From an uncultured Anaerolineae bacterium (lineage in GTDB: Bacteria; Chloroflexota; Anaerolineae; J036; Brachytrichaceae): DNA of 64,000 nt. This document shows positions 17,144 to 26,335 of this stretch, piece by piece. A program made the translations under genes and the position numbers. Numbering within the stretch: position 1 is the first letter of the stretch; each line of letters begins with the position of its first letter. The stretch is from positions 207,481 to 271,480 of the forward strand of contig CALGMA010000019.1 in the NCBI GenBank assembly GCA_937959265.1. The letters run 5' to 3'. The notes under the pieces are model-generated. The model searched no databases. It was not told the origin of the DNA and saw only the letters and a list, made by a program, of their open reading frames with translations.

Positions 17144-18091
17144 TCATCCTAGCCCGATCGCCGCGACGAGCATCGCCCATGTGTAAGGGGGAATGCCAAC
17201 GATGTTGTAGCGCACGGCCATCGGCTGCGTCGGCTCGCGCACCAGTTGCGTCTGAACCCGCAACTGCGCCAGCAACAACAGAATGCACACGCCGGCTGCG
17301 ATCGTGTTGCCCCAGGCAAACTGTAGGCCAATGGCGACGAGCTGGGCGACGTTGATGATGACGACGGCGACCTTCGCGGCAGTGGACTCGCCATACATGG
17401 CCGGGATCGAGCGAATGCCCATCTGCCGGTCGCCGGCGACGCTCTTGAAGTCGTTGATGATCATCGTGCCGGTCACGCCCAGGCCGTAGATCAGCGCCAG
17501 GATCATGCTCTGCGCGGCGCCGGCGGATTGCAACTGCGGATCAAAGGTGAAATGGCCGGCGATCCACGCGCACGTCTCGTAGGTCAGGCCGATAGCCAGG
17601 TTGCCCAGCCAGCCGTTCTTCTTGAGCCGGATCGGCTCCGCCGAGTAGGCCAGCGCGATCAGGATGCCGATGAAAGCAACGAGCGCCACCGGTGGGCCGA
17701 GGAACAACGCGATGGCCATCGCGGCTGCGCCCAAGATGGCGATGATCGCGAACACTTGGTTGCGCGTGGCCTTGCCCGATGGGATCAGCCTTTCGGGCTG
17801 GTTGATCGCGTCCACGTCGCGGTCGCACCAGTCATTCCACACCTGCGAGAACCCCACCAGCAGCGGCCCGGCCATCAGCGTGCCGATGGCGATCTTGCCG
17901 ACGCTGAGGACGCTGTGCCATACGTCGCCGCCAAGGTCGAAGTAGATGCTGTGGCTGGCCACACAACCCACCACGAACGCCCACGCCGGCGCGAACCACG
18001 TGTAGGGCTCCATCAGCGTGAACATGACCTTGAAGAAGGGCAGCGGTTCGTTCGCCGGCCGACGGCCGGCAACTTGAAGATTGCTGTTCAT
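17144..18091 (-). CDS. bchG: Bacteriochlorophyll synthase
   Basis: A 315-residue UbiA-family membrane prenyltransferase that attaches the geranylgeranyl or phytyl tail to bacteriochlorophyllide. The first Asp-rich motif is NDWCDRDVDAINQPERLIPS and the second DFKSVAGDRQMGIRS, both characteristic of BchG/ChlG rather than UbiA or heme O synthase. About eight hydrophobic helices are seen, beginning with PYTWFAPAWAFVVGC. It lies 14 nt after a glycosyltransferase gene and before bchP. It implies that the organism, or a recent ancestor, makes bacteriochlorophyll. Confidence 0.9.
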   Translation of the reverse strand: MNSNLQVAGRRPANEPLPFFKVMFTLMEPYTWFAPAWAFVVGCVASHSIYFDLGGDVWHSVLSVGKIAIGTLMAGPLLVGFSQVWNDWCDRDVDAINQPERLIPSGKATRNQVFAIIAILGAAAMAIALFLGPPVALVAFIGILIALAYSAEPIRLKKNGWLGNLAIGLTYETCAWIAGHFTFDPQLQSAGAAQSMILALIYGLGVTGTMIINDFKSVAGDRQMGIRSIPAMYGESTAAKVAVVIINVAQLVAIGLQFAWGNTIAAGVCILLLLAQLRVQTQLVREPTQPMAVRYNIVGIPPYTWAMLVAAIGLG

Positions 18092-18105
18092 GTGGAAGCG
18101 CTAGT

Positions 18106-19290
18106 TTAGCCGGAATTGCAGAAGGGGGCTGACGGGCTGGGCATCGCAAGCGCTTCGTCATACACCGCCTCGATGCGCGCAATCATGCGATCCAACGTGA
18201 ACTCGGCCCGCACGCGCTGCTGCGCCGCCTCGCCCATCGTCCGGCGCAGCGCAGCGTCGCGCAGCGCATTCACGGCTTGCACGATGGCCTGTGGGTCGCG
18301 CGGCGGGATGACCAGGCCGGTAGCGCCGTGCTGGTTGATCCAGCTCGTCGCCGTGCCGACCTCTGTCGAGATCACCGGCAGGCCGCTGGCCATCGCTTCC
18401 AGGATGGCGATGCCGAACGCTTCGGCGCGCGAATTGGCCGGGATGGCGTAGATATCTGCGGCGTGATAGTAGTCCGGCAACGCCTCGTCGCTCACCTCGC
18501 CGACAAAGATCACCCGGTCGGCCACGCCTAGCCGCTGCGCCAGCGCCTTCCATGCCGCTTCCATCGGCCCGACCCCGACGATGACGGCGACGACGCCCGG
18601 CAGATCGGGCATGGCGCGGATGAGATCATCCAGGCCTTTGTAGTAGCGCAGCCGCCCGACGCTCAGCAGCACCAGCGGCTCTCCTAAGGCAGTATGAGTG
18701 GCAGCGAGGAGCTGGCTACGCAGCGCCGCGCGCCGGCGGCTTCTGTCATCGTCGCCCGTGTCGAAGCAATCTGTGTGTATGCCTAATGGAACCACACGGC
18801 ATTTGTCCAGATGATTGCGCAGCCAGGGTGATGTGCGCGCGTATGTTTCGCTGGTGGGTACGATCACGTTGGCTTGAGCGACGACGCGGCGCAGCACGGG
18901 CGCATACAGGCGCAACAGCGCCTTTTGCCGCACGATGTCGCTGTGCCAGGTGATCACGGTGCGCTTTGCCCGGCCAAACCACAAATTGCACGCTTCGCCG
19001 ACCGGGTAGGGCGCGTGTAGGTGAGCGATATCTGCGCCGTCCGTGAGCCGGGCGACCGCTCGTGGGAAGGCCGCGCTGATCGGCGCCGATTGCACGTTCA
19101 GGTGGCGCGGCGCCTTGGTCACGCGCACGCCGTTGAGCTGTTCGGTTCGGCCTGTTGCGTTCAGGCTGGTCACCAGCACATCCACGCGATGCCCATGCTG
19201 GGCTTGCGCCTCGGCCACTTGGCGGATGTGGTTTTCGATGCCGCCTAGCACTGGGAAGTAGTCCTTGTAGATGTGGACGATGCGCAGCAT
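18106..19290 (-). CDS. Glycosyltransferase family 4
   Basis: A 394-residue GT-B fold enzyme. The N-terminus (IVHIYKDYFPVLGGIENHIRQVAEA) is the usual family 4 acceptor side. The donor-binding half has LLSVGRLRYYKGLDDLI, ADRVIFVGEVSDEALPDYY and the EX7E element EAFGIAILEAMASGLPVIST. It would transfer a sugar from a nucleotide-sugar donor to a lipid, polysaccharide or glycan acceptor; which one is unknown. It is 4 nt after another family 4 enzyme and 14 nt before bchG, so it is in the same transcript. Confidence 0.9.
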   Translation of the reverse strand: MLRIVHIYKDYFPVLGGIENHIRQVAEAQAQHGHRVDVLVTSLNATGRTEQLNGVRVTKAPRHLNVQSAPISAAFPRAVARLTDGADIAHLHAPYPVGEACNLWFGRAKRTVITWHSDIVRQKALLRLYAPVLRRVVAQANVIVPTSETYARTSPWLRNHLDKCRVVPLGIHTDCFDTGDDDRSRRRAALRSQLLAATHTALGEPLVLLSVGRLRYYKGLDDLIRAMPDLPGVVAVIVGVGPMEAAWKALAQRLGVADRVIFVGEVSDEALPDYYHAADIYAIPANSRAEAFGIAILEAMASGLPVISTEVGTATSWINQHGATGLVIPPRDPQAIVQAVNALRDAALRRTMGEAAQQRVRAEFTLDRMIARIEAVYDEALAMPSPSAPFCNSG

Positions 19291-19294
19291 GACA

Positions 19295-20479
19295 TCAAGT
19301 CGAGCGCGCGCGTTCGAGCGCGCTGCGGTACACGTTCACCGTCTGCCGGGCCGTCTCGCGCCAACTGAACTGCGCCGCGCGCGCCAGGCTGCGCGCGCGG
19401 AGTTGGGCGCGCAGAGATTCGTCGCGCAGCGCGCGCAGGCAGGCTTCCGCAATTTCGAGTGGTTGCTTGGGGTCGAACAACAGAGCCGCTTCGCCGGCGA
19501 CCTCCGGCAGCGACGAGCGGTTTGAACAAGCGACCGGCGCGCCGCACGCCATCGCCTCCAGCACGGTCAGGCCAAAGCCCTCGTGCAGCGAAGGGTAGAC
19601 GAACAGGTCGCAGGCCGAATAGAGCGCCGCCGCTTGCGCGTCGCTGACGCTGCCGATGAAGCGCACCCACGGCGCGATGCCCAGCGTCTGGGCGCGCGAC
19701 TGCGCCTCGGGATAGCGCGGGTCCTGATGGCCGGCGATGACGAGCAGGGGAGGATGCGGCTGGGGAGTGAGCGACGACCTTCCCGCGTCTGCTCCCCAGC
19801 GATTGACGATCGCCTGCCACGCTTCGATCAATCGCGCCAGGTTTTTGTGGGGCTTATTGCTGCCCAGGTAGAGCGCGAAGCGCGGCGGAAGGTCAAACTG
19901 GGCGCGGACGCGCGCGATGTGTGACTCGGCCTGGGGCGTGAAGGCTGAATCGGCGGCCAGCGGGACCACCGTCAAGCGCGGCGCAATTGCGGGGAAGAAG
20001 CGCGTCAGCTCGCGCGCCGCCGACTGCGAGATAGTGATGATGCGTCGCGAGGCGCCGACCGCGATTCGGTGCAACAGGCGAATCATGAGCCGGGCGCGCA
20101 GCGACGGCGCGTGTTGCGGATACAGGAAGGGGATGGCGTCGAAGAGCGTGATCACCGACGGCGGGCGCGCCCTGCGCGGTCGGACGTAGTAGGGGTAGTG
20201 CACTACGGTGTCCCGCGCCTCTGGCGCAACCGGCGCGCGCAGCACGTTGCGCAGGTCGAAAATTGTGCAGCGATATGCCTGCCAGATGACGCGCTCGCCA
20301 TGCGTCGCGCGCAGGGCGGCGAGGTCATAGCGCGTGTTTGCGGCGTCTGGGGAATAAAGCACCCTTAAGCAGTCGCCGGCTTCGAGCGCGCCGGCCAGCT
20401 CGGTCAGCAGGTTGAAGGCGTAGCGACCGATGCCAGGGAAGTGATCCTGAATGACGCGGGCGTCGAAGACGACGTTCAT
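19295..20479 (-). CDS. Glycosyltransferase family 4
   Basis: A 394-residue GT-B enzyme, only distantly like its neighbour. It has ARVIQDHFPGIGRYAFNLLTEL at the N-terminus, FALYLGSNKPHKNLARLIEAW at the domain junction and EGFGLTVLEAMACGAPVACS as the nucleotide-sugar motif. The gene overlaps the upstream dolichol-phosphate-mannose-synthase-like gene by 4 nt. It most resembles mannosyltransferases of surface glycan assembly, but the donor is not determinable from sequence. Confidence 0.9.
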   Translation of the reverse strand: MNVVFDARVIQDHFPGIGRYAFNLLTELAGALEAGDCLRVLYSPDAANTRYDLAALRATHGERVIWQAYRCTIFDLRNVLRAPVAPEARDTVVHYPYYVRPRRARPPSVITLFDAIPFLYPQHAPSLRARLMIRLLHRIAVGASRRIITISQSAARELTRFFPAIAPRLTVVPLAADSAFTPQAESHIARVRAQFDLPPRFALYLGSNKPHKNLARLIEAWQAIVNRWGADAGRSSLTPQPHPPLLVIAGHQDPRYPEAQSRAQTLGIAPWVRFIGSVSDAQAAALYSACDLFVYPSLHEGFGLTVLEAMACGAPVACSNRSSLPEVAGEAALLFDPKQPLEIAEACLRALRDESLRAQLRARSLARAAQFSWRETARQTVNVYRSALERARST

Positions 20480-21219
20480 GGCCGGTGCGGCGAACGTCGC
20501 GCCTCCGGTGGGCCGATCAGCCGGTCGCGCAGACGACGATAAGTGAGCCGTGACACGGTATAAGCCGCGCGCGCGATCTCCGCAGAGGATATTTTCGACT
20601 GGCCGCGCGTTCGGTCTGCAAAGATGATCGGCACCTCGACGATGCTGAAGCCGAAACCCTGCACCAGGTTCAGCATCTCGATTAAAAAGGAGTAGCCGTT
20701 CGAGAAAACCGAATCAATCGGCACGGTCTGGAGCACGGCGGCGCGGTAGAGGCGAAAGCCGGCGGTGCAGTCGCGCGGTCGCAGGCCGAGCGCGGCGCGC
20801 GCAACCGCGTTGGCCGTTTTGCTCAGGAAGCGCCGATGGAAGGGATACAACACATCGCCGTCGGCCACGTAGCGCGAGCCGATCACCAAGTCGGCGCGTT
20901 CGATCGCGCGCAGCATAGCCGGGATGTAGCGCGGGTGGTGTGAGAAGTCCGCGTCCATGGTCAGCACGGCGTCGTAACCGTGATCCAACGCGAAGTGAAA
21001 GCCGGTCAAGTAGGCCGTGCCTAAGCCGAGCTTGCCGGCGCGATGCACCACATGCGCGCGCGGCTCGCGCGCCGCCCAATCGTCGGCGATGCGGCCTGTG
21101 CCGTCCGGCGAGGCATCGTCCACGACGCAAATATCGAGCGGCAACGCCAACAGCTCCGGGATGAGCAGGGCGATGTTTTCGGCCTCGTTGTAGGTGGGCA
21201 GGACGACGATGACGCGCAC
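20476..21219 (-). CDS. Polyprenol monophosphomannose synthase-like glycosyltransferase (GT2)
   Basis: A 247-residue GT-A enzyme of the DPM1 family, which moves mannose (or a similar sugar) from GDP-sugar to polyprenyl phosphate. Visible motifs are VVLPTYNEAENI, VVDDASPDGTG, KLGLGTAYLTGF, the DxD-type MDADFSHHP and RPRDCTAGFRLYR. No C-terminal membrane helices are present, as in the catalytic-domain-only type. It heads a run of three glycosyltransferases before bchG and bchP, and could supply lipid-linked sugar for them. E1-beta ends 43 nt upstream. Confidence 0.88.
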   Translation of the reverse strand: MRVIVVLPTYNEAENIALLIPELLALPLDICVVDDASPDGTGRIADDWAAREPRAHVVHRAGKLGLGTAYLTGFHFALDHGYDAVLTMDADFSHHPRYIPAMLRAIERADLVIGSRYVADGDVLYPFHRRFLSKTANAVARAALGLRPRDCTAGFRLYRAAVLQTVPIDSVFSNGYSFLIEMLNLVQGFGFSIVEVPIIFADRTRGQSKISSAEIARAAYTVSRLTYRRLRDRLIGPPEARRSPHRP

Positions 21220-21262
21220 GGTTAGGGGGCAGCGACGGGCGCCGGCGCTGCGGGCGCGGCGA

Positions 21263-22243
21263 TCATCGCAGCGCCTCCTTGACGGCGGCGACTATATCAT
21301 CCTTGCCGGGCAGGACGAACTGCTCCAGCGACGGCGCGTATGGCAGCGGCACATTCTTGGCCGCCACCCGCCGGATGGGCGCGTCGAGGTAATCCAAGGC
21401 ATGTTCGGCGAGCACGGCGGCGATCTCCGCGCCGGGGCCGCTGCGCTTGTGCGCCTCGTGCGCGATCACGGCGCGGCCGGTCTTCTTGACGCTGGCGATC
21501 AGCGTCGGCGCGTCCAGCGGCACAAGGGTGCGCGGGTCAATCACCTCGCACGAGACGGCGGGCGAGCCTGCGGCCAGCGCGTCGGCTGCGGCCAGCGCAT
21601 GTTGTACCATGCCGCCGATGGCGATGATCGTGACGTCGCGGCCCTCGCGCAGCACATTCGCCCGGCCGAATTCCACCACATAGTCCCCTTCGGGCACTGC
21701 GCCTCTTGCCGCATAGAGCATCTTGTGCTCGAAGAACAGCACCGGGTCTTCCCCGCGAATGGCGCTCTTGAGCAGCCCTTTGGCGTCGGCCGGCGTGGCC
21801 GGCGTGACGATCTTGACGCCGGGGATGTTCATGAACCACGACTCCGGGCTTTGCGAGTGTTGCGCCGCGGCTGCGCCGGGCGCGCCGGTGGTGACGCGGA
21901 TGGTCAGCGGCACGCGCGCTTTGCCGCCGCTCATGTAGCGGGCTTTGGCGACCTGGTTGATGATCTGGTCGCCCGCGCAGCCGAGGAAGTCGCCGAACAT
22001 GATCTCGACGACCGGCCGCATGCCCATCATGGCCGCGCCCAGCGCCGCGCCGATGATGCCGGCTTCGCTGATCGGCGTGTCGCGCACGCGCTCGTCGCCG
22101 AATTGCTGGATGAGGCCCTGCGTGACGCCGAATACGCCGCCCATCACGCCGACATCTTCGCCCATGATGAACACGCTGGGGTCGCGCGCCATCTCCTCGC
22201 GCAATGCTTCGTTGATCGCTTCGCTGTAAGTTAAGGTTCGCAT
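21263..22243 (-). CDS. 2-oxoacid dehydrogenase E1 component, beta subunit
   Basis: A 326-residue beta subunit of a pyruvate- or branched-chain-type 2-oxoacid dehydrogenase (thiamine diphosphate enzyme). Typical motifs are YSEAINEALREEMARDPSVFIMGEDVG, the G-F-GVTQGL segment, NQVAKARYMSGGK, HSQSPESWF and the C-terminal YAPSLEQFVLPG. The alpha subunit, E2 and E3 are not adjacent, so it is an orphan here; with no partner in view the substrate cannot be fixed. A CATAAT box lies 10 nt before its ATG. Confidence 0.9.
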   Translation of the reverse strand: MRTLTYSEAINEALREEMARDPSVFIMGEDVGVMGGVFGVTQGLIQQFGDERVRDTPISEAGIIGAALGAAMMGMRPVVEIMFGDFLGCAGDQIINQVAKARYMSGGKARVPLTIRVTTGAPGAAAAQHSQSPESWFMNIPGVKIVTPATPADAKGLLKSAIRGEDPVLFFEHKMLYAARGAVPEGDYVVEFGRANVLREGRDVTIIAIGGMVQHALAAADALAAGSPAVSCEVIDPRTLVPLDAPTLIASVKKTGRAVIAHEAHKRSGPGAEIAAVLAEHALDYLDAPIRRVAAKNVPLPYAPSLEQFVLPGKDDIVAAVKEALR

Positions 22244-22253
22244 GCGTGTTCGG

Positions 22254-22259
22254 ATTATG
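22254..22259 (-). promoter_or_regulatory. -10-like box before the E1-beta gene
   Basis: CATAAT on the minus strand, 10 nt before the ATG at 22243. It may start a transcript that runs through the glycosyltransferases into bchG and bchP. Confidence 0.35.
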
Positions 22260-22276
22260 CCGCAGCCGCGCGCGCG

Positions 22277-23062
22277 TCAAGAGCTGGCGCTGCTGTAGCT
22301 CAGCACCGCCCGCCGCCAAAACCATGCGCTGAACGCGAAAAGAAACCCGGCGAGCGCGACGGCAGCGGCCATCGTCGCGCCGCCCAGCTTGCCCAGCACG
22401 GCTTCGGCGGGGAAGGTGGTCATGAACGCTATCGGCAACACGAAGGTCAGGGCGATGCGCACCAGGCCAGAGAACGTGGTCACCGGGAAGCGTGCCGTGT
22501 CGAACAAGGAGCGGAACAGCTCGGTCAGGTTGTCAATCTTCACGAACCAGAATGACAGCGTGGCCATCAACAGCCAGATGCTATAGACGATGACGAACGA
22601 CGCCGCCAGCATCACGGCGAATTGCGCCAGGGCAGTGGGTTCGGGTGCGTAGCCCAGCCGGCTGAACGCCAACAGCATGATCGCCACGCCGGCTGACATA
22701 TCGGCCAAGCCAGAGTAGCGCGCGTAGCGCAGCGTTGCCAGGAACTGGCTGTTCACCGGCTTGGTGAGCACGAAGTCCATTGTGCCTTCGCGCACCATCT
22801 GGATGATCTTGGCGACGTTGGGTTGCAGCAACAGTTGAATTGCGCCCTCGATCAGCACGGATAGCGCGACGATGACGAGCGCCTGCTCGTACGTCCATCC
22901 GCCCAAGGCGTCGGTTTGCGTGAAGAACACGGTCACGCTGGCGAAAGTGACGCCGGCCCACAGCACGCCTAGCGTCGCCTGTGCGACGAAGTTAGCGCGG
23001 TACTCCAGCTCCATCAGCAAGTTGGACTTGAAGAACAGGGCAAGGAGTCGAAAGTAACGCAT
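22277..23062 (-). CDS. ABC-2 type permease (DUF990-like)
   Basis: A 261-residue permease with about six membrane helices. It contains MELEYRANFVAQATLGVLW, IIQMVREGTMDFVLTKPVNSQF and TTFSGLVRIALTFVLPIAFM, the pattern of DUF990 exporter subunits. ATG 23062 (MRYFRLLALFFKSN) is used; an earlier TTG at 23101 is possible. It is the second of two consecutive permease genes. The matching ATPase is at 25290-26327, on the other side of an oppositely oriented MFS gene. The exported substrate is unknown. Confidence 0.82.
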   Translation of the reverse strand: MRYFRLLALFFKSNLLMELEYRANFVAQATLGVLWAGVTFASVTVFFTQTDALGGWTYEQALVIVALSVLIEGAIQLLLQPNVAKIIQMVREGTMDFVLTKPVNSQFLATLRYARYSGLADMSAGVAIMLLAFSRLGYAPEPTALAQFAVMLAASFVIVYSIWLLMATLSFWFVKIDNLTELFRSLFDTARFPVTTFSGLVRIALTFVLPIAFMTTFPAEAVLGKLGGATMAAAVALAGFLFAFSAWFWRRAVLSYSSASS

Positions 23063-23144
23063 ACGGGCTAGCCGAACAATGATGAAGTGTCGTAGACGCA
23101 AGGAGTTCGGCCGCGTTGACCAAGGATCATGGTCAGTTGGCGAT

Positions 23145-23933
23145 CTACGCGCCTACCGCACTGTAGTTGCGAATCGCGATCTTCCATACGACCCATACCG
23201 CTATGACGAAGAATGCCGCCCAGGCAAACTGAGCGATGAATCCCAGCAGCATCGCTTCGCCTTCCACGCGACCCATGGCGATGGACACACTGAAGTTGAG
23301 CATGTAGGGGAAGGGCAGCCAACGCAGCACGTCTTGAACAGCCTGAGGGAACATCGCGAGTGGCGCGATGACGCCCGACAGCACCAACCGGATGCCGTAG
23401 AAGCCCTGGATAAACGCGCCGGTCTGCGTCGTCCAAAACGCCAGCATGCCGATGAGGTAGTCCGACATGAAGGCGATCAGCCACGCGCCGGCCACCGATA
23501 TGACGAACGCCGGCAGGTTGAGCGGGGTCAGGGCCAGTCGCGCTCCCGGCGTGGCGATCAGGACGGCCGCGACGATGGGCACCACGATGAGCATGCGCAG
23601 CAGCTTCTCCACCCAGTTGATGGCGATCTCATTGTGAATCGGGTGGATTGGCCTCAGCAGCATGGGCGATAGCCGGCCTTCACGAATGGCGAAGTCCAGC
23701 TCCCAGGACGCCCACACCGCCGTAAGGTTGCGCACAACCCAGCCGATCATGAAGTAGGTCACGAAGTCTGCCGAGCTGTAGCCATTCACCTCACCATCGC
23801 GGCTGATGCTGAGCCACACCAGTAACATGATCACCATCAGGATGCTATTCATCATCCAGATGACGATCTGCGCGCGATACTCAACGGTCAACGCCCATGC
23901 AGCTTTACCGAGGGCTAGGTATTTTCTCCACAT
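23145..23933 (-). CDS. ABC-2 type permease (exporter subunit)
   Basis: A 262-residue permease with about six membrane helices, beginning MWRKYLALGKAAWALTVEYR. The segment AIREGRLSPMLLRPIHPIH is the counterpart of the coupling region seen in its neighbour. It would form a heterodimer with the next gene and be driven by the ATPase at 25290. No -10 box or ribosome site of note is seen before the ATG. Confidence 0.82.
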   Translation of the reverse strand: MWRKYLALGKAAWALTVEYRAQIVIWMMNSILMVIMLLVWLSISRDGEVNGYSSADFVTYFMIGWVVRNLTAVWASWELDFAIREGRLSPMLLRPIHPIHNEIAINWVEKLLRMLIVVPIVAAVLIATPGARLALTPLNLPAFVISVAGAWLIAFMSDYLIGMLAFWTTQTGAFIQGFYGIRLVLSGVIAPLAMFPQAVQDVLRWLPFPYMLNFSVSIAMGRVEGEAMLLGFIAQFAWAAFFVIAVWVVWKIAIRNYSAVGA

Positions 23934-24063
23934 CGTAAGTCAGACGTTCAGCAGTCGGGGTCGCGCAAAATATGAGATGCAAGGCATAAGCGCATAGGTT
24001 ATCAACGCGAGGGCGACGTGTGCTGCGCAAGACGCAGGACGTCACACGCCCACGCAACACAAC

Positions 24064-24069
24064 TATACT
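24064..24069 (+). promoter_or_regulatory. -10 box, leaderless promoter that sets the MFS start
   Basis: TATACT ends 7 nt before an in-frame GTG at 24077. The spacing matches other leaderless starts in the window and moves the MFS start 19 codons inward from the longest frame. Confidence 0.5.
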
Positions 24070-24076
24070 CGCCGCC

Positions 24077-25378
24077 GTGGTCCGCCGCTTCAGTGAAATC
24101 GCCCGCCTCTATCTGGTGTGGGTTGCGATCTACTATGTCACTTTCGCCTTCCCGGCGACGCTGATGAACTTCTATCTCGAAGCGCTGGGCTTCGATCGCG
24201 CATTCATCGGCCTGTTCCACGGCGCCAGCCAGTTCGGCGGGCTGATTCTGGCGCTGCCGGCGCTGTTGTGCTTCGAGCGAATCGGACGGCGCGCGGCACT
24301 GGTCTTCGGCGCAGCGTTCGCCAGCCTCGCGCGGTTACCCACGGTGCTGGCGACTGCGCCCGAAGTCATCTTGGCTGCCGAGGCGCTCAGCGGCTTTGGC
24401 ACGGTGATCTTCGGCCTGGCCAGCGTGTCGCTGCTGGCCGATGCCTCCACTGAGGATCACCGCGCTGCGCTATTCGGCGTCGGTGATTTCACGCGTACGG
24501 CGGCGATATTGTTGGGCAGCTTCTCCGCCGGCGGCTTGCCGGCGCTGATCGCGCCGCTGCTTCAGGTCGGCGGTGAGAGCGCCGAAGCGTATCGAGCGGC
24601 GCTGGTCGCAGCGTTCGTCGTGCGCACACTTGCCGTAGCGCCTCTGGCACTGATCGCCCGTCGTCGTCCGGTGCACGATGAGCCCACAGCGGCGCTGCCT
24701 GAGGTGCGCGCGTTGCGTTACCTGGACCCACGGGTGCTGTTGCGCCAGCGATCGCAGGTGTACGCGCTCGGTGCGCCGTTCATGCTGCTGCTGGCGGCTG
24801 AAGCCCTGGTATTCACATTCTTCAACTTGCTCATGCGCGACCGGTTCGGGGCGAGTGACGCACAAATCGGCGTGATGATTGGTGTGAACGCGTTGATTGG
24901 GTCGGTTGCGGCGCTGTTCGCCCCGCGCGTTGCGGAGCGGATGGGCTACCGGCCGGCTATTGTGTGGGGATCGTTCGCGACGGCAGCCAGCCTGGCGGCG
25001 TTTGCCCTCAGTCCAAATTTGCTCTTCGGCGCGCTGTCCGTGTTCCTTGAGGTCGCCGTCTCGCAGATCTCGCGCGTGCTCTACCGCGTCTACGTGGTGA
25101 ACGTGTCACTGCGCGATGAGTATTTCATCGTCAGCGTCGTGATGGCCATTGCGGCGAACGTCGGGCCGGCCATTGCGCCGCCGGTCAGCGGGTTCATCCA
25201 GCGCGGGTTTGGCTATTCCCCCTTGTTCGCCGCCTCGATCGCGATGACGGTGACCGCAGCGCTCTCGTTCGACCTGATCGCGCGGTGGATCAGCCGGCGC
25301 TCGCGGGGAGCACAGCCGGCGTTCGCTCGTTCGCCGTCCCCAGCCCAACGACCCTTCCCGCAAATACCTCTCGAATGA
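24077..25378 (+). CDS. Major facilitator superfamily transporter
   Basis: A 433-residue transporter with about 12 hydrophobic helices. From GTG 24077 it begins MVRRFSEIARLYLVWVAIYYVTF, a normal MFS N-terminus. The loop after helix 2 has FDRAFIGLFHGASQFGG, and the central loop carries IARRRPVHDE. It stands alone on the plus strand inside an otherwise minus-strand ABC exporter operon. Its last 89 nt overlap the 3' end of the ATPase gene, so its hydrophilic tail (residues after about 405) is encoded antisense to that gene. The substrate is unknown. Confidence 0.85.
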   Translation: MVRRFSEIARLYLVWVAIYYVTFAFPATLMNFYLEALGFDRAFIGLFHGASQFGGLILALPALLCFERIGRRAALVFGAAFASLARLPTVLATAPEVILAAEALSGFGTVIFGLASVSLLADASTEDHRAALFGVGDFTRTAAILLGSFSAGGLPALIAPLLQVGGESAEAYRAALVAAFVVRTLAVAPLALIARRRPVHDEPTAALPEVRALRYLDPRVLLRQRSQVYALGAPFMLLLAAEALVFTFFNLLMRDRFGASDAQIGVMIGVNALIGSVAALFAPRVAERMGYRPAIVWGSFATAASLAAFALSPNLLFGALSVFLEVAVSQISRVLYRVYVVNVSLRDEYFIVSVVMAIAANVGPAIAPPVSGFIQRGFGYSPLFAASIAMTVTAALSFDLIARWISRRSRGAQPAFARSPSPAQRPFPQIPLE

Positions 25379-26327
25379 TGTCTTCGACGGGTGGGTCTTC
25401 GAAGTTGACGTCGTCCACCTCGATCCGGGTCAGCAAACGTGCTGCCGTCTCAGCTGCCTGGTCGCGCGGCACGTGGAGCACCGCAGTCAATCCGTCACAT
25501 GACGCGACGGCGCCGAAGGTTGCCAATTGTTCGCATCCCACCGGCTGCTCGAATTGCAGCTTGAGAATTTTGTAGGGCGCCACGCGCTCGATCAGGGCGC
25601 GGAAGTTGCCGTCGTAGAGCACCTTGCCCTTATCAATGACGATGATGCGGTCACATAGCGCAGTCACGTCAGCCATGTAGTGGCTGGTGAGGATGACCGT
25701 TGCGCCGTGGCGGCGGTTGTACTCCGCGATGAAGTCGCGGATGCGCACCTGCATCGTCACGTCCAGGCCGATGGTTGGCTCGTCCAGGAAGAGCACCTTG
25801 GGGCGGTGCAGCAGCGCTGCGGCCAGCTCGCACTTCATGCGTTCGCCGAGCGAGAGCTTGCGCACCTGTTTCTTCAGCAGCGGCCCTAGGTCGAGCAGTT
25901 GGTCGAGCTCCTTCAGCGTCGCCGTGTATTGGTCGCGCGGAATTTCGTAGATGGCCTGGTTGACGAGAAAGGTCTCGATCGCCGGCAGGTCCCAGAGCAA
26001 CTGCTGTTTCTGGCCCATGACCAGCGTGAACTGCTTAAGGTAGGCCGGCTCGCGCTTGTGCGGCGTGAACCCCAACACCGTTGCGACGCCGCCGGTGGGA
26101 TAGAGCAGGCCGGAGAGCACCTTGAGCGTGGTCGTCTTGCCGGCGCCGTTCGGGCCGAGGAAGCCGACCATCTCTCCGGCTTCGATGTCGAATGACACAT
26201 CGTCCACCGCTCTGACCGTGCGGTACTTGCGCGCCACGAACGCGCGCAGGCTGCCCACCAGCCCTGGCTCCTTCTCGTGAACCTGGTAGTGTTTCGAGAG
26301 GTGCGCAACGTGAATCTGCGGCGACAT
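25290..26327 (-). CDS. ABC transporter ATPase of the DUF990-type exporter
   Basis: A 345-residue ATPase. Walker A is GPNGAGKTT, the signature LSLGERMKCELAAALLH, Walker B VLFLDEPTIGLD and the switch His in LTSHYMADV. The extended N-terminus (HVAHLSKHYQVHEKEPGLVGSL) and MGQKQQLLWDLPAIETF are specific to ATPases paired with DUF990 permeases, found here at 22277-23933. ATG 26327 is used because longer frames run back through the tRNA-Arg gene. The C-terminal Ala/Thr-rich tail overlaps the MFS gene. Confidence 0.9.
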   Translation of the reverse strand: MSPQIHVAHLSKHYQVHEKEPGLVGSLRAFVARKYRTVRAVDDVSFDIEAGEMVGFLGPNGAGKTTTLKVLSGLLYPTGGVATVLGFTPHKREPAYLKQFTLVMGQKQQLLWDLPAIETFLVNQAIYEIPRDQYTATLKELDQLLDLGPLLKKQVRKLSLGERMKCELAAALLHRPKVLFLDEPTIGLDVTMQVRIRDFIAEYNRRHGATVILTSHYMADVTALCDRIIVIDKGKVLYDGNFRALIERVAPYKILKLQFEQPVGCEQLATFGAVASCDGLTAVLHVPRDQAAETAARLLTRIEVDDVNFEDPPVEDIIREVFAGRVVGLGTANERTPAVLPASAG

Positions 26328-26335
26328 AGACGAAA

